Positions 16,187-24,567 of a stretch of 54,666 bases of DNA are shown piece after piece. Numbering within the stretch: the stretch's first letter is position 1; every line of letters starts with the position of its first letter. The stretch lies in contig CAMDED010000037.1 in the NCBI GenBank assembly GCA_945893365.1, positions 1 through 54,666 of the forward strand. The letters are read 5' to 3'. The notes under the pieces are model-generated. The model searched no databases. It worked only from the letters and a program-made list of their open reading frames with translations, and had not been told where the DNA came from. This DNA is from Candidatus Sulfopaludibacter sp. SbA3. Its GTDB lineage: Bacteria > Acidobacteriota > Terriglobia > Bryobacterales > Bryobacteraceae. A program made the position numbers and the translations under genes.

Positions 16187-17473
16187 ATGAGACGGATCGC
16201 TTTGCTGATGGCCCTGGCCGGCAACCTTGCGGGCGCGGTGGACTTCGTGCGCGACGTCCGGCCGATCCTCGAAACCACGTGTGCCGGATGCCATAACGCG
16301 CGCAAGGCAGGCGGGGGCGTGCGGCTCGATCAGCGCGATTGGGCCATGAAAGTTGTGTCGCCGGGCAAGCCGGAACAAAGCAAGCTCTACCAATCGACCC
16401 AGGTTGCGCCGGGGCGCGTGGGGATCATGCCGCCGGGCGGGCCGCCACTCACGCCGGAGCAAGCCGGGACGCTGCGCGCGTGGATCCTTGAAGGCGCGGC
16501 GTGGCCGAACGGCGTCACGCTCGGGATGCCCGCCGGAGCCATGGCTGACGACATTGAGCTGACGGGCTTACTCCACAAGAAGATTGCGCCGAGCGCGAGC
16601 CATCCGTTTCAAGCGTACAAAATCACGATCTCGGGGAGCGATGTGGCCTTCGAGATGGTCCCGATCGCGGGCGGCGATTTCGAAATGGGATCGGGCGACG
16701 CTGAGCGCAATGCCAAACCGGATGAGCGCCCCCGTCACAAGGTGACGGTTGAACCATTCTGGATGGGCAGGATGGAAGTCACCTGGGACGAATACCGCTT
16801 GTTCATGACCAACACCGCGAAGGACGAACTGGTGGACGCGGTGAGCCGTCCGACGCGTCCCTATGTGGAGATGAGCTTCGGCATGGGCATCAACGGTTTC
16901 CCGGCGATCAGCATGACGCAGCACGCGGCGAACAAGTACTGCCAGTGGCTCAGCGCGAAGACGGGGCATTTCTACCGGCTGCCGACAGAAGCCGAATGGG
17001 AGTACGCCTGCCGCGCTGGGACGGCGGGCGCCTACTCGTTCGGAGACGATACCGCGAAGCTGGACGAATATGCGTGGCATGACGGAAACAGCAACGGCCG
17101 ATATCAGAAGGTGGGGCTGAAAAAGCCGAATCCGTGGGGTCTGTTCGACATGCACGGCAATGTGATGGAGTGGACGCTCGATCAATACGCGCCTTACGGG
17201 GAAGGGCCCTCGCGGTCGCCGTGGGTCAAAGCGACGAAGCCGTATCCGCACGCGGTGCGCGGCGGGTCGTGGATGGATAGCGCGGAACGGCTGCGCTCGG
17301 CGGCGCGTACGGCATCCGATTCCTCCTGGAAGATGCAGGATCCGCAGTTGCCGCGCAGCATCTGGTATCACACGGACGCGCAGGGTCTGGGTCTCCGCGT
17401 AGTCCGGCCGCGGAAGGTTCCCGCTGTGAAGGAGATGCACCATTACTGGAACAGCGGCGTGGAACACGAGTAG
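16187..17473 (+). CDS. Cytochrome c / SUMF1 fusion protein
   Basis: A 428-residue exported protein. After a signal peptide comes a planctomycete-type cytochrome domain (C-A-G-C-H, 32-36, and an IMPPGG methionine region) of about 100 residues. The rest is a formylglycine-generating-enzyme (SUMF1) fold: MVPIAGGDFEMGSGD, RLPTEAEWEYACRAGT, NPWGLFDMHGNVMEW, AVRGGSW. The cysteine pair needed for formylglycine formation is absent from the C-terminal part, and the usual GFR ending reads G-L-R-V-V-R, so it is probably a binding or redox scaffold. Between the oxidoreductase and ApbE genes. Confidence 0.85.
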   Translation: MRRIALLMALAGNLAGAVDFVRDVRPILETTCAGCHNARKAGGGVRLDQRDWAMKVVSPGKPEQSKLYQSTQVAPGRVGIMPPGGPPLTPEQAGTLRAWILEGAAWPNGVTLGMPAGAMADDIELTGLLHKKIAPSASHPFQAYKITISGSDVAFEMVPIAGGDFEMGSGDAERNAKPDERPRHKVTVEPFWMGRMEVTWDEYRLFMTNTAKDELVDAVSRPTRPYVEMSFGMGINGFPAISMTQHAANKYCQWLSAKTGHFYRLPTEAEWEYACRAGTAGAYSFGDDTAKLDEYAWHDGNSNGRYQKVGLKKPNPWGLFDMHGNVMEWTLDQYAPYGEGPSRSPWVKATKPYPHAVRGGSWMDSAERLRSAARTASDSSWKMQDPQLPRSIWYHTDAQGLGLRVVRPRKVPAVKEMHHYWNSGVEHE

Positions 17474-17477
17474 TCTG

Positions 17478-18371
17478 TTGTGCGTTCTGGCCGCCGCGCG
17501 TCTTGCCGCCGCGGAGCCATTTGAATTCGCCGAACCGCACATGGGTACACTGTTCCGCCTGAAGATGTACGCGGAAACGGAACAGGCGGCGCGGGCTGCG
17601 GCAGGGGCGGCGTTCGAACGCGTGCGCGATCTCGACGCGCGGCTCTCCGACTACAAGCCTGAGAGCGAGTTGAACAGCCTGTCAACCGAGCCGCGCCGCT
17701 TGAGCGACGACCTGTTTCGGGTGCTCGAACACGCGCATCAACTGGCGCGCGATACAGGCGGGGCGTTCGATGTGACCGCCGGCCCGATCGTTCGTCTCTG
17801 GCGGCAAGCGCGGAAAACCGGCGCGCTTCCGTCGCAACAGCAGATAGAATCGGCGATGCGCGTGAGCGGATACCGCAACCTCGGGCTCGACTCCGTTAGT
17901 AGAAGCGCGTACTTGAGGGTGGGTGGCATGCAGCTCGATCTAGGGGGCATCGCCAAGGGTTACGCGGCCGGGGAAGCGCTGCTTGTGTTGCGGACGCGCG
18001 GCATCACGCGCGCTCTGGTGGCCGCGAGCGGCGATATCGCGATCGGCGATGCGCCACCCGGGAGCGAGGGCTGGCGAGTGGGGATCGACCCGTTTGAGAA
18101 AGGCTCGGGCTTCGAGCGTGTACTTACGCTGAGGAATTGCGCGGTCTCAACTTCGGGCGACGCGAATCAGTTTACGGAAATCGGGGGAGTCCGCTACTCG
18201 CACATCGTCGATCCGCGAACCGGATGGGCGTTGACCCGGCGCATCGCGATGACGGTCGTCGCAAACGGGGGCATGATCGCCGACGCGCTGGCAACGGCAG
18301 GCAGCGTGATGCCGAAATATCTGGACGGTCTTGCGGGAGTGCAGGCGATCGTAGTGCACGACGGGAATTAG
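17478..18371 (+). CDS. apbE: FAD:protein FMN transferase (ApbE family)
   Basis: A 297-residue ApbE protein, which attaches FMN to Thr residues of periplasmic flavoproteins using FAD and Mg. Conserved features are MGTLFRLKMY, DYKPESELNSL, GGAFDVTAGPI, the LDLGGIAKGYAAG loop, ALVAASGDIAIG, and the C-terminal YSHIVDPRTG with the metal-binding DALATAGSVM region. A short hydrophobic N-terminus suggests export. The true start is uncertain: no ATG is in frame. TTG 17478 is used; an ATT at 17442 behind GAAGGAG would give a longer signal peptide. The gene is 4 nt after the SUMF1 gene. Confidence 0.85.
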   Translation: MCVLAAARLAAAEPFEFAEPHMGTLFRLKMYAETEQAARAAAGAAFERVRDLDARLSDYKPESELNSLSTEPRRLSDDLFRVLEHAHQLARDTGGAFDVTAGPIVRLWRQARKTGALPSQQQIESAMRVSGYRNLGLDSVSRSAYLRVGGMQLDLGGIAKGYAAGEALLVLRTRGITRALVAASGDIAIGDAPPGSEGWRVGIDPFEKGSGFERVLTLRNCAVSTSGDANQFTEIGGVRYSHIVDPRTGWALTRRIAMTVVANGGMIADALATAGSVMPKYLDGLAGVQAIVVHDGN

Positions 18372-18698
18372 CGGCCTATTGGGGAGGGCCTACGGCCCGC
18401 GAAATTTCATGAAAAACGTACAGAATGGGAAAGCCTGGCGCGGCGAGGCGGTGGAAGGCAGTGGAGAAGTCGAGACTGGAACCCTGTTTGATCCGGAGCA
18501 CGCGCGCTTGAGCGAAAAATTGGGCGTCGTTGTCTTCCCCCGCAAACTCCGCAAGCTCGGTTATCAGGTTGCAGGCGAATCTCCTGCAGCGGGTAACCGT
18601 GCATGAGCGGGAGGTTTTTCGATTCTGCCATTCGCGAGGTGAAGGCATGCGGCGACAAGCGCTCGCTGCCCCACCGGCTGCAAATTGCAGCAGTCGTT
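18372..18698. other. 327-bp stretch without a recognisable gene
   Basis: Lies between the convergent ends of apbE and the VWA gene. Short frames exist on both strands, but none has a start signal or a recognisable family pattern. No terminator hairpin with a T-run was found. Confidence 0.5.
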
Positions 18699-19709
18699 TC
18701 ATTCCAAGCCCTTAGCGGCGTAGTAGCCCTTGCGCGCCTGTACCTTGAGATTCTTGTCCGCCAGGCGCAGTTCGAGTTGGCGGAACCCGCCGGCGGAGCC
18801 GCCATCGCGCGGCGTGTAGCCGATCGAATACTGGCTGCGCATTTCTTCCTGAATCTGCTTGAAGATCTGGTCGAGCGTGTTCTTCCGGTCCACGTGGTGG
18901 ACGCGCCCGCCGGTTTCCTCGGACATCTTTCTTAGATCGCCGTCGCCGCCGCGCGCGAATCCGCCGTGTCCCATGTAGGCGCGGTTATCCACATAGTAGA
19001 TGCTGTAAACGATGGAGTCCGCTTTCTGCGCGGCTTGGATGGCGGCGGCGCGGTCGAGAGTGCTTCCCTGGTCGTCGCCGTCCGTAATCAGGACGATCGC
19101 CTTGCGCCCCACCTCCTTCGACAGCCGCTCGTTCGCGGCCAGATACACGGCGTCGAACATCACCGTTCCACGCGGCCTGCCGGCCGTAGGCACGGGACCG
19201 GGGTGCAGTCCGCCGACGCCCGCATTCAGACGCAGCCGGCCGAGCCCTTCGTGAAGCAGCCTCAGGGAATTCGTCGAGTCCTGCAGCAGCTCGGACTCCG
19301 CGCCGAAGCTGATCAGAAACGCCATGTCCTTCTTGCGCAGAACCTGCGAAAAGAACTGATGGGCCGCCTGCCGCTCCTCGGCGATAAGGTTGGCCTGGCT
19401 GCCGCTGACATCGACCAGGAGGCCGATCGTGAGGGGGAGATCGGTGTCGCGCGTGAAGTACTTGATCTCTTGCTGCTTCCCGTCCTCGAAAAGCGTGAAG
19501 TCGTCTTTCTTGAGCGTGCCGATGAGCCCGCCTTTCTTGTCGCGAACGCTGCAAAGGACGTTGACGAGGTTCACGTCCACGCGAATGGGCTCCGGAAGCT
19601 CCGGCTGCGCGGGGGCCGCTTGTTGGGCTGGGGCGGCTTTTTGGGAAGGAGCGGCCTGCTGGGAAAAAACCGCGAGCACGGCCACGGCGGGAATCCATTG
19701 CATATTCAT
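18699..19709 (-). CDS. VWA domain protein of the acidobacterial type
   Basis: A 336-residue exported protein with a von Willebrand A domain, matching the VWFA-related family that is expanded in Acidobacteria. After the signal peptide is a low-complexity A/P/Q stretch (about 17-38), then a beta-domain (IRVDVNLVNVLCSVRDKKG, FTLFEDGKQQEI) and the VWA domain with the MIDAS motif D-V-S-G-S and the later ITDGDD. The family C-terminal YSIGYTP...KARKGYYA is present. Start is uncertain among TTG 19733, ATG 19709 and ATG 19703; 19709 is chosen for signal peptide length. It diverges from the glycosylase gene. Confidence 0.85.
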   Translation of the reverse strand: MNMQWIPAVAVLAVFSQQAAPSQKAAPAQQAAPAQPELPEPIRVDVNLVNVLCSVRDKKGGLIGTLKKDDFTLFEDGKQQEIKYFTRDTDLPLTIGLLVDVSGSQANLIAEERQAAHQFFSQVLRKKDMAFLISFGAESELLQDSTNSLRLLHEGLGRLRLNAGVGGLHPGPVPTAGRPRGTVMFDAVYLAANERLSKEVGRKAIVLITDGDDQGSTLDRAAAIQAAQKADSIVYSIYYVDNRAYMGHGGFARGGDGDLRKMSEETGGRVHHVDRKNTLDQIFKQIQEEMRSQYSIGYTPRDGGSAGGFRQLELRLADKNLKVQARKGYYAAKGLE

Positions 19710-19761
19710 TACAATGACAGAGACGCGGCGCAAGAGGAAGTTGTTTCTCCCGGAGGGTGTG

Positions 19762-20379
19762 ATGCGAAAGATAGTCGATCATTTGAAGAAGGCCGACCCG
19801 GTGATGCGCGGCATTGTGGACGCGGTGGGACCGTACCGGATGGATTCGCTCGATCCCTGCTTCGCGACGCTTGCCCGCTCGATTACCTTCCAGCAACTGA
19901 GCGGCAAAGTGGCGCGCGTCATCTATGGACGCCTGGAGACGGCTGTGAAGGCCAACGGGATGACTCCGGATGGAATATTGCGGCTGCGTCCGCAGCGCAT
20001 GCGGTCGCTCGGACTTTCCAGGCAGAAGACGGAGTACATCCGGGATCTGGCGCGCTGCACCCGCGACGGGATCGTTGTGTTCGAGGATCTTCCTCGCATG
20101 CCGGACGAGGAAGTGATCGCCAGCTTGACGCAAGTGAAGGGAATCGGAATTTGGACGGCGCAGATGTTTCTCATGTTCGCGCTCGCTCGCCAGGACGTGC
20201 TGGCGGCGGGCGATCTCGGCATCCAGACGGCCATCAGGAAAGCCTACGGTCTGGAAGCTCTGCCGAAACCGGTGGCCGTCGAAGAGATGGGCGCGAAGTG
20301 GAAGCCGTACCGCACGGCGGCGTGCTGGTATTTGTGGCGCAGTCTGGAAGTGAGCGACGCCAAGGGCGGAGCGCTTTGA
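19762..20379 (+). CDS. AlkA-like DNA-3-methyladenine glycosylase
   Basis: A 205-residue helix-hairpin-helix (HhH-GPD) glycosylase that excises alkylated purines in base excision repair. The HhH is LTQVKGIGIWTAQMFLMFAL and the catalytic Asp is in LAAGDLGIQ; SITFQQLSGKVA matches the AlkA/Mag1 signature. It lacks the N-terminal beta domain of E. coli AlkA, like the short Mag-type enzymes. The ATG at 19762 is 7 nt after CGGAGGG; an in-frame ATG at 19714 would add 16 basic residues. The first of a plus-strand group running to 24203. Confidence 0.87.
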   Translation: MRKIVDHLKKADPVMRGIVDAVGPYRMDSLDPCFATLARSITFQQLSGKVARVIYGRLETAVKANGMTPDGILRLRPQRMRSLGLSRQKTEYIRDLARCTRDGIVVFEDLPRMPDEEVIASLTQVKGIGIWTAQMFLMFALARQDVLAAGDLGIQTAIRKAYGLEALPKPVAVEEMGAKWKPYRTAACWYLWRSLEVSDAKGGAL

Positions 20380-20383
20380 TGCG

Positions 20384-20414
20384 GGGCGTAGTAAGCGGCG
20401 CGGGCGTAGTAAGC
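20384..20414 (+). repeat. Short direct repeat before the adenosine-specific kinase gene
   Basis: GGGCGTAGTAAGC occurs at 20384-20396 and 20402-20414, 18 bp apart, in the 46-bp gap ahead of the GTG at 20426. Function unknown. Confidence 0.5.
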
Positions 20415-20425
20415 TGAGAACTGCC

Positions 20426-20908
20426 GTGGAACTGCATTCGATCAGGCTCGAAATACCGGACGGCGGGAACCTCATCGTGGGGCAGACGCACTTCATCAAG
20501 TCCGTGGAAGACCTCTACGAAGCCCTTGTGAACACGGTTCCGCAGATGAAGTTCGGCATCGCGTTCAACGAAGCGTCGGGACCCTGCCTGACGCGTAAGG
20601 ACGGGAATGACGCGGACCTTACGGCGCTCGCGGTGCGCAATGCGGCGGCGATCGCGGCGGGGCACATCTTCGTGATCGCGATGCGCGACGGGTATCCGAT
20701 CAACGTTCTTGGCCGTATCAAGGAAGTGCCGGAGGTGTGTTCTATCTATTGCGCCACGGCGAATCCGGTTGAAGCGATCGTGGCGGAGACCGCGCAGGGC
20801 CGGGGCATTCTGGGCGTCGTGGACGGGGCGTCTCCCAAAGGCGTGGAGAACGAAGCGGAAGCGCAATTCCGGCGCGACTTTCTTCGCAAGATCGGGTACA
20901 AACGTTGA
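20426..20908 (+). CDS. Adenosine-specific kinase-like protein
   Basis: A 160-residue protein of the small family typified by the archaeal adenosine-specific kinase structure (PF04008 type). Family blocks are KFGIAFNEASGPCLTRKDGND and AAGHIFVIAMRDGYPINVLGRIK, and GRGILGVVDGASPKGVE near the C-terminus. Binding of adenosine is known for a homologue; physiological role is poorly defined. It starts with GTG at 20426. The TTG of the next gene overlaps its TGA by 3 nt, so the two are coupled. Confidence 0.85.
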   Translation: MELHSIRLEIPDGGNLIVGQTHFIKSVEDLYEALVNTVPQMKFGIAFNEASGPCLTRKDGNDADLTALAVRNAAAIAAGHIFVIAMRDGYPINVLGRIKEVPEVCSIYCATANPVEAIVAETAQGRGILGVVDGASPKGVENEAEAQFRRDFLRKIGYKR

Positions 20909-21927
20909 TCATCGCAAACGAAGAACAACTTGAGGATGTGCTGTCGCGGCCGAACGAGGCCGACGCGGCGGCAATGGCCGCGATGCGGGGAGACTTGCTG
21001 CTCCTGGGCGTGGCGGGGAAGATGGGACCCAGTCTGGCTCGGCGCGCCAGGCGGGCATGCGAAGCGGCCGGCGTCTCAAAGCGCATCGTGGGCGTGGCGA
21101 GGTTCTCGAATCCCGGCGCGCGGCGGCAGTTGGAAGACTGGGGCGTTGAGACCATCGCCGCGGATCTGCTCGAACCGGAGGCCCTCGCGGGGCTGCCCGA
21201 TTTCGAGAACGTCGTCCACATGGCCGCCCGGAAGTTCGGCTCAACGGGCGCCGAATCTCTTACCTGGGCGATGAACTGCTATCTGCCGGGACGTGTGGCC
21301 GAGCGATTCCGGCATTCGCGCATTGTGGCATTTTCCTCCGGTAACGTGTATCCGCTTTCCCCGCTGAGGCAAGGCGGTCCGGTCGAGACCGCGCCCTTGG
21401 CTCCGGTGGGCGAATACGGAGTGACGGCGCTCGGCCGCGAGCGGATTTTCGAACATTTCTCCCGAACCAACGGGACGCCGATGACCATTCTGCGCCTGAA
21501 CTATGCGATCGACCTTCGATACGGCGTGCTATTGGACGTGGGGCGCAAGGTGTTCGAACGGCGTCCGGTGAACCTTGAGATGGGGCATGCGAACGTGATC
21601 TGGCAGGGCGACGCGAATTCGATTTGCCTCCGCTCGTTTGCTTTGGCCCAGTCCCCGCCCTTCGTGCTGAACCTGACGGGGCCGGAGACGATCTCGATTC
21701 GATGGACCGCGGGCCGTTTCGCCGAGCGGTTCGGCATTGAGCCTCAGTTCGAGGGCGAAGAGGCGGAGACGGCGCTGCTCAACAATGCCGCGCGATGCCA
21801 CCGCCTGTTCGGATATCCCTCGGTGAGCGTGGAAGAGATGATTGAGTGGGTGGCCGATTGGATCGGCATGGGCCGCGCGACGCTGAACAAGCCTACGCAT
21901 TTTGAGGCGCGGGATGGGAAGTTCTGA
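20905..21927 (+). CDS. NAD-dependent epimerase/dehydratase family protein
   Basis: A 340-residue extended short-chain dehydrogenase. The dinucleotide loop is L-L-G-V-A-G-K-M-G (about 37-45), with VVHMAAR and the segment IVAFSSGNVYP carrying the conserved Ser; the catalytic Tyr/Lys pair is altered (EYGVTALGRERI has Tyr but Arg/Gly where Lys is usual), so catalysis is not certain. It starts with TTG overlapping the upstream TGA and ends in a TGATG overlap with the DapA-like gene. This pairing suggests they act in one small-molecule pathway. Confidence 0.8.
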   Translation: MIIANEEQLEDVLSRPNEADAAAMAAMRGDLLLLGVAGKMGPSLARRARRACEAAGVSKRIVGVARFSNPGARRQLEDWGVETIAADLLEPEALAGLPDFENVVHMAARKFGSTGAESLTWAMNCYLPGRVAERFRHSRIVAFSSGNVYPLSPLRQGGPVETAPLAPVGEYGVTALGRERIFEHFSRTNGTPMTILRLNYAIDLRYGVLLDVGRKVFERRPVNLEMGHANVIWQGDANSICLRSFALAQSPPFVLNLTGPETISIRWTAGRFAERFGIEPQFEGEEAETALLNNAARCHRLFGYPSVSVEEMIEWVADWIGMGRATLNKPTHFEARDGKF

Positions 21928-22937
21928 TGGTGATTCCGGCGCACCCGCTTGCGCTCACCGCGGACCGGAAGCTCGATGAGCGCAGGCAGCGCGCGCTCAC
22001 GCGATACTACCTGGCCTCGGGCGCGGGCGGCGTCGCGGTAGGCGTCCACACCACCCAATTCGAGATTCGCGAGCCTCGTTTTGGACTATACGAGCCGGTG
22101 CTCGCCTTGGCGATGGAGGAGATGCGCGGACGCGGCGTGAAAAAAATCGCGGGCGTCGCCGGGCCGCGCGCGCAAGCCCTCGCGGAGGCGCGATTCGCGC
22201 GCGATTGCGGGTATGACGCCGGACTGTTGAGCCTGGGCGCGCTACGCACGGCGCCGGTCGCCGAATTGCTCGAACACGCGCGCGCGGTGGCGGAAGTCAT
22301 CCCGGTCTTTGGATTCTATTTGCAGCCGGCCGTCGGCGGCCGCGTGCTCCCTTACGCGTTCTGGCGCGCGTTTTTTGAGATTGAAGGCGTGGCGGCCGTG
22401 AAGATCGCACCGTTTAACCGCTATCAGACGATCGACGTGATCCGGGCGCTCGCGGAGTCCGGGCGCGCGGACGTCATTGATGTCTACACGGGCAACGACG
22501 ATAACATCCTGATGGATCTGCTGACGCCATTCCGGTTCGGAGGCGTCACGGTGCGGATGAAGGGTGGCCTGCTGGGGCACTGGGCGGCGTGGACGAAACG
22601 CGCCGTGCAGTTGGCGGAGAGCGCGGTGGCGGAGAACGCGCTATCGGAACGCGAGCCGGAAGCGAAGAGAACCCCGGCGGAGTGGCTGACGCTTGCGACG
22701 GAAGTGACGGACTCGAACGCGGCGTTGTTCGACGCGGCAAATGGGTTTCACGGCTGCATCGCCGGCATCCATGAAGTTCTGCGGAGACAAGGTCTGCTCG
22801 CGGGGAGGTGGTGTCTGAATCCGGATGAGGATTTATCGCCGGCGCAGATGGAGGAGATCGATCGGGTGTACGGCGCCTATCCGCACTTGAACGACGACGC
22901 TTTCGTCGCCGAGCATCTGGACGAGTGGCTTCGATAG
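21927..22937 (+). CDS. DapA-like aldolase/lyase (dihydrodipicolinate synthase family)
   Basis: A 336-residue TIM-barrel protein of the DHDPS/N-acetylneuraminate lyase class. The Schiff-base Lys is in VAAVKIAPFNR and the Tyr on the preceding strand is in VFGFYLQPAVGG. N-terminal GAGGVAVGVHTTQFEI replaces the usual GTTGE block, so the substrate differs from lysine biosynthesis. The start codon shares a base with the stop of the epimerase gene. A role in sugar-acid cleavage is plausible but not shown. Confidence 0.82.
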   Translation: MVIPAHPLALTADRKLDERRQRALTRYYLASGAGGVAVGVHTTQFEIREPRFGLYEPVLALAMEEMRGRGVKKIAGVAGPRAQALAEARFARDCGYDAGLLSLGALRTAPVAELLEHARAVAEVIPVFGFYLQPAVGGRVLPYAFWRAFFEIEGVAAVKIAPFNRYQTIDVIRALAESGRADVIDVYTGNDDNILMDLLTPFRFGGVTVRMKGGLLGHWAAWTKRAVQLAESAVAENALSEREPEAKRTPAEWLTLATEVTDSNAALFDAANGFHGCIAGIHEVLRRQGLLAGRWCLNPDEDLSPAQMEEIDRVYGAYPHLNDDAFVAEHLDEWLR

Positions 22938-22970
22938 AGAGCCCCCTGCTATCCTGGAAGTTCCCACCTT

Positions 22971-24203
22971 ATGGCAAGAGTGTTCCCTTTTCAGGCCTAT
23001 CGTTACACCGCGAAGGCGGGCGACCCCGCGAATCTGGTCACGCAGCCCTACGATAAGATTTATCCCGCCATGCGCGAGCGTTACCTCGCGGCGAGCCCCT
23101 ATAATCTGGTTCGCATCGTCCTTGGGGAAGCTTGCGCCGAAGATTCGGAAGCGGACAACGTCTACACGCGCGCCGCCGGCTACCTCGACAGCTGGATCGC
23201 GGAGGGGGTGCTCGCGCAGGATCCCGAGCCCAGCGTGTTTGCGTATTACCAGGAGTTCGAGGTCCCGGGCACGGGCGAGCGGATAACGCGAAAGGGTCTG
23301 ATCGCGCTGGGAGCCCTGGAAGAGTATGCGAATGAGGTGGTCTACCGCCACGAGCAGACGCTTTCCGGTCCGAAGAAGGACCGCATGGAGCTGCTGCGGC
23401 ACACGCGGGCGCATCTTGAACAGCTCTTTCTGATCTATCAAGACGCGGCTGGCGATATCGGCCGGATTCTCGATGAAGCGGCCGCCGGCGCGCCCGTTCT
23501 GGCCGTTACCGACGAATACGGCGCGCGCCACAGCCTGTGGCGGATTTCCGACGCGGCCGCGATTGCGCGAATTCAGACTCTGATGTCCGATAAGAAGCTG
23601 ATCATCGCCGACGGCCATCATCGCTATGAGACGGCGCTGGCCTTCGCGAGGGACCATCCGGACGCGGCGGGGGCGGATCGCGTCGTGATGACGCTCGTCG
23701 ACATGCACTCGCCGGGCCTGCGAATTCTGGCCACGCACCGCGTGATGAGCGGCCTCGCCGGGTTCAACCTGGAGACATTCCTGACGCGGGCCGAAGGGTT
23801 TGCCGTGTCGGAGCTCGCGAGCTTGGACGATTTGAAGCGCGCCTGGGAAGAAGGCGAAGGCCGCGTGATTATCGGTGTCGCGAGCGGCGGGAAACTCTAC
23901 AAGCTCGACGGGGGACCGGCCGCGGGCCGGCTCGATGTGAGCGTGTTGCATGAATCGCTGATTCAGGGCGCTCTCCGCGTGACGGCGGAAGCGGTGCGAG
24001 AGCAGAAGAATATTCACTACGTAAGGGGCCTTGAAGCGGCGTATGAGGAAGTCCGCTCCGGTGTGGCGCAGATCGGGTTTCTACTTAAGCCGACGTCTCT
24101 CGGCCAGGTGGCGGAGGTTTCCTTCGGCGGCGGCGTGATGCCGCAAAAGTCGACCGACTTCTATCCGAAGCTGCTCTCAGGCTTGACGGTCTACAAGTTC
24201 TAG
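22971..24203 (+). CDS. DUF1015 family protein
   Basis: A 410-residue DUF1015 protein. The family's hallmarks are all visible: N-terminal PFQAYRYTAKAGDPANLVTQPYDKI, SPYNLVRIVLGE, and the central LIIADGHHRYETALAF block. No signal peptide or membrane segment. Function unknown; often found next to serine or one-carbon metabolism genes. The start ATG 22971 is 33 bp after the DapA-like gene with GGAAG about 16 nt upstream. Confidence 0.88.
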   Translation: MARVFPFQAYRYTAKAGDPANLVTQPYDKIYPAMRERYLAASPYNLVRIVLGEACAEDSEADNVYTRAAGYLDSWIAEGVLAQDPEPSVFAYYQEFEVPGTGERITRKGLIALGALEEYANEVVYRHEQTLSGPKKDRMELLRHTRAHLEQLFLIYQDAAGDIGRILDEAAAGAPVLAVTDEYGARHSLWRISDAAAIARIQTLMSDKKLIIADGHHRYETALAFARDHPDAAGADRVVMTLVDMHSPGLRILATHRVMSGLAGFNLETFLTRAEGFAVSELASLDDLKRAWEEGEGRVIIGVASGGKLYKLDGGPAAGRLDVSVLHESLIQGALRVTAEAVREQKNIHYVRGLEAAYEEVRSGVAQIGFLLKPTSLGQVAEVSFGGGVMPQKSTDFYPKLLSGLTVYKF

Positions 24204-24465
24204 GAATCGATCTCGCCCGCGAGTTCGCTAGCGATGTCGACTCTCCGACCCAACAATCTTTCCAGTTCCAGCATGACAGCCGCCAGGTCGAGGAGCCATG
24301 TGCTCTCTCTCCACGTCACGAGCGGATCAACGCCGCTGTCAGCGCGGGAGTCGCCTCGTGGGGCAGATCCGAGAACCGTACCTGCGTGGGGCCGTGGCTG
24401 GCCGCAATGCGGGTGATCGCCTCACGCCTTTCTCGGATTGCGTCGCCGAGAGTCAACTCAGCCAC
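24200..24465 (-). pseudogene. Frameshifted MNT-type nucleotidyltransferase
   Basis: Reading from GTG 24465, behind GAAGGAG, gives VAELTLGDAIRERREAITR and then AASHGPTQVRFSDLPHEATPA, the N-terminus of a minimal nucleotidyltransferase. A frameshift near 24335 then continues as ADSGVDPLVTW and LLDLAAVMLELERLLGRRVD, ending at TAG 24200-24202. The G-S catalytic motif is lost and the first Asp of the D-x-D pair is Gly, so the enzyme is dead. These proteins are usually antitoxins paired with HEPN toxins; no partner is visible beside it. The 3' end overlaps the DUF1015 stop. Confidence 0.7.
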
Positions 24466-24551
24466 GTTTCGATCTCCTTCTGAAGTACGCCGCCCGTTTC
24501 CGCAAGGACAGACCGGCTTCGAGTGATAGGCACCTCCGCCCTCCGACCCGG

Positions 24552-24557
24552 TATACT
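24552..24557 (+). promoter_or_regulatory. -10-like hexamer of gltX
   Basis: TATACT with 10 nt to the ATG at 24568, giving a leader of only a few bases. Confidence 0.4.
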
Positions 24558-24567
24558 GGTCTTTTCC

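Noticed and set aside
14713-16305. 530-codon minus-strand frame opposite the Gfo/Idh/MocA gene
   Set aside because: Composition typical of an antisense shadow; the plus-strand protein has NAD-binding and EKP motifs.
18376-18702. 108-codon minus-strand frame downstream of the VWA gene
   Set aside because: No start signal, no domain and mixed codon bias; listed as an unassigned stretch.
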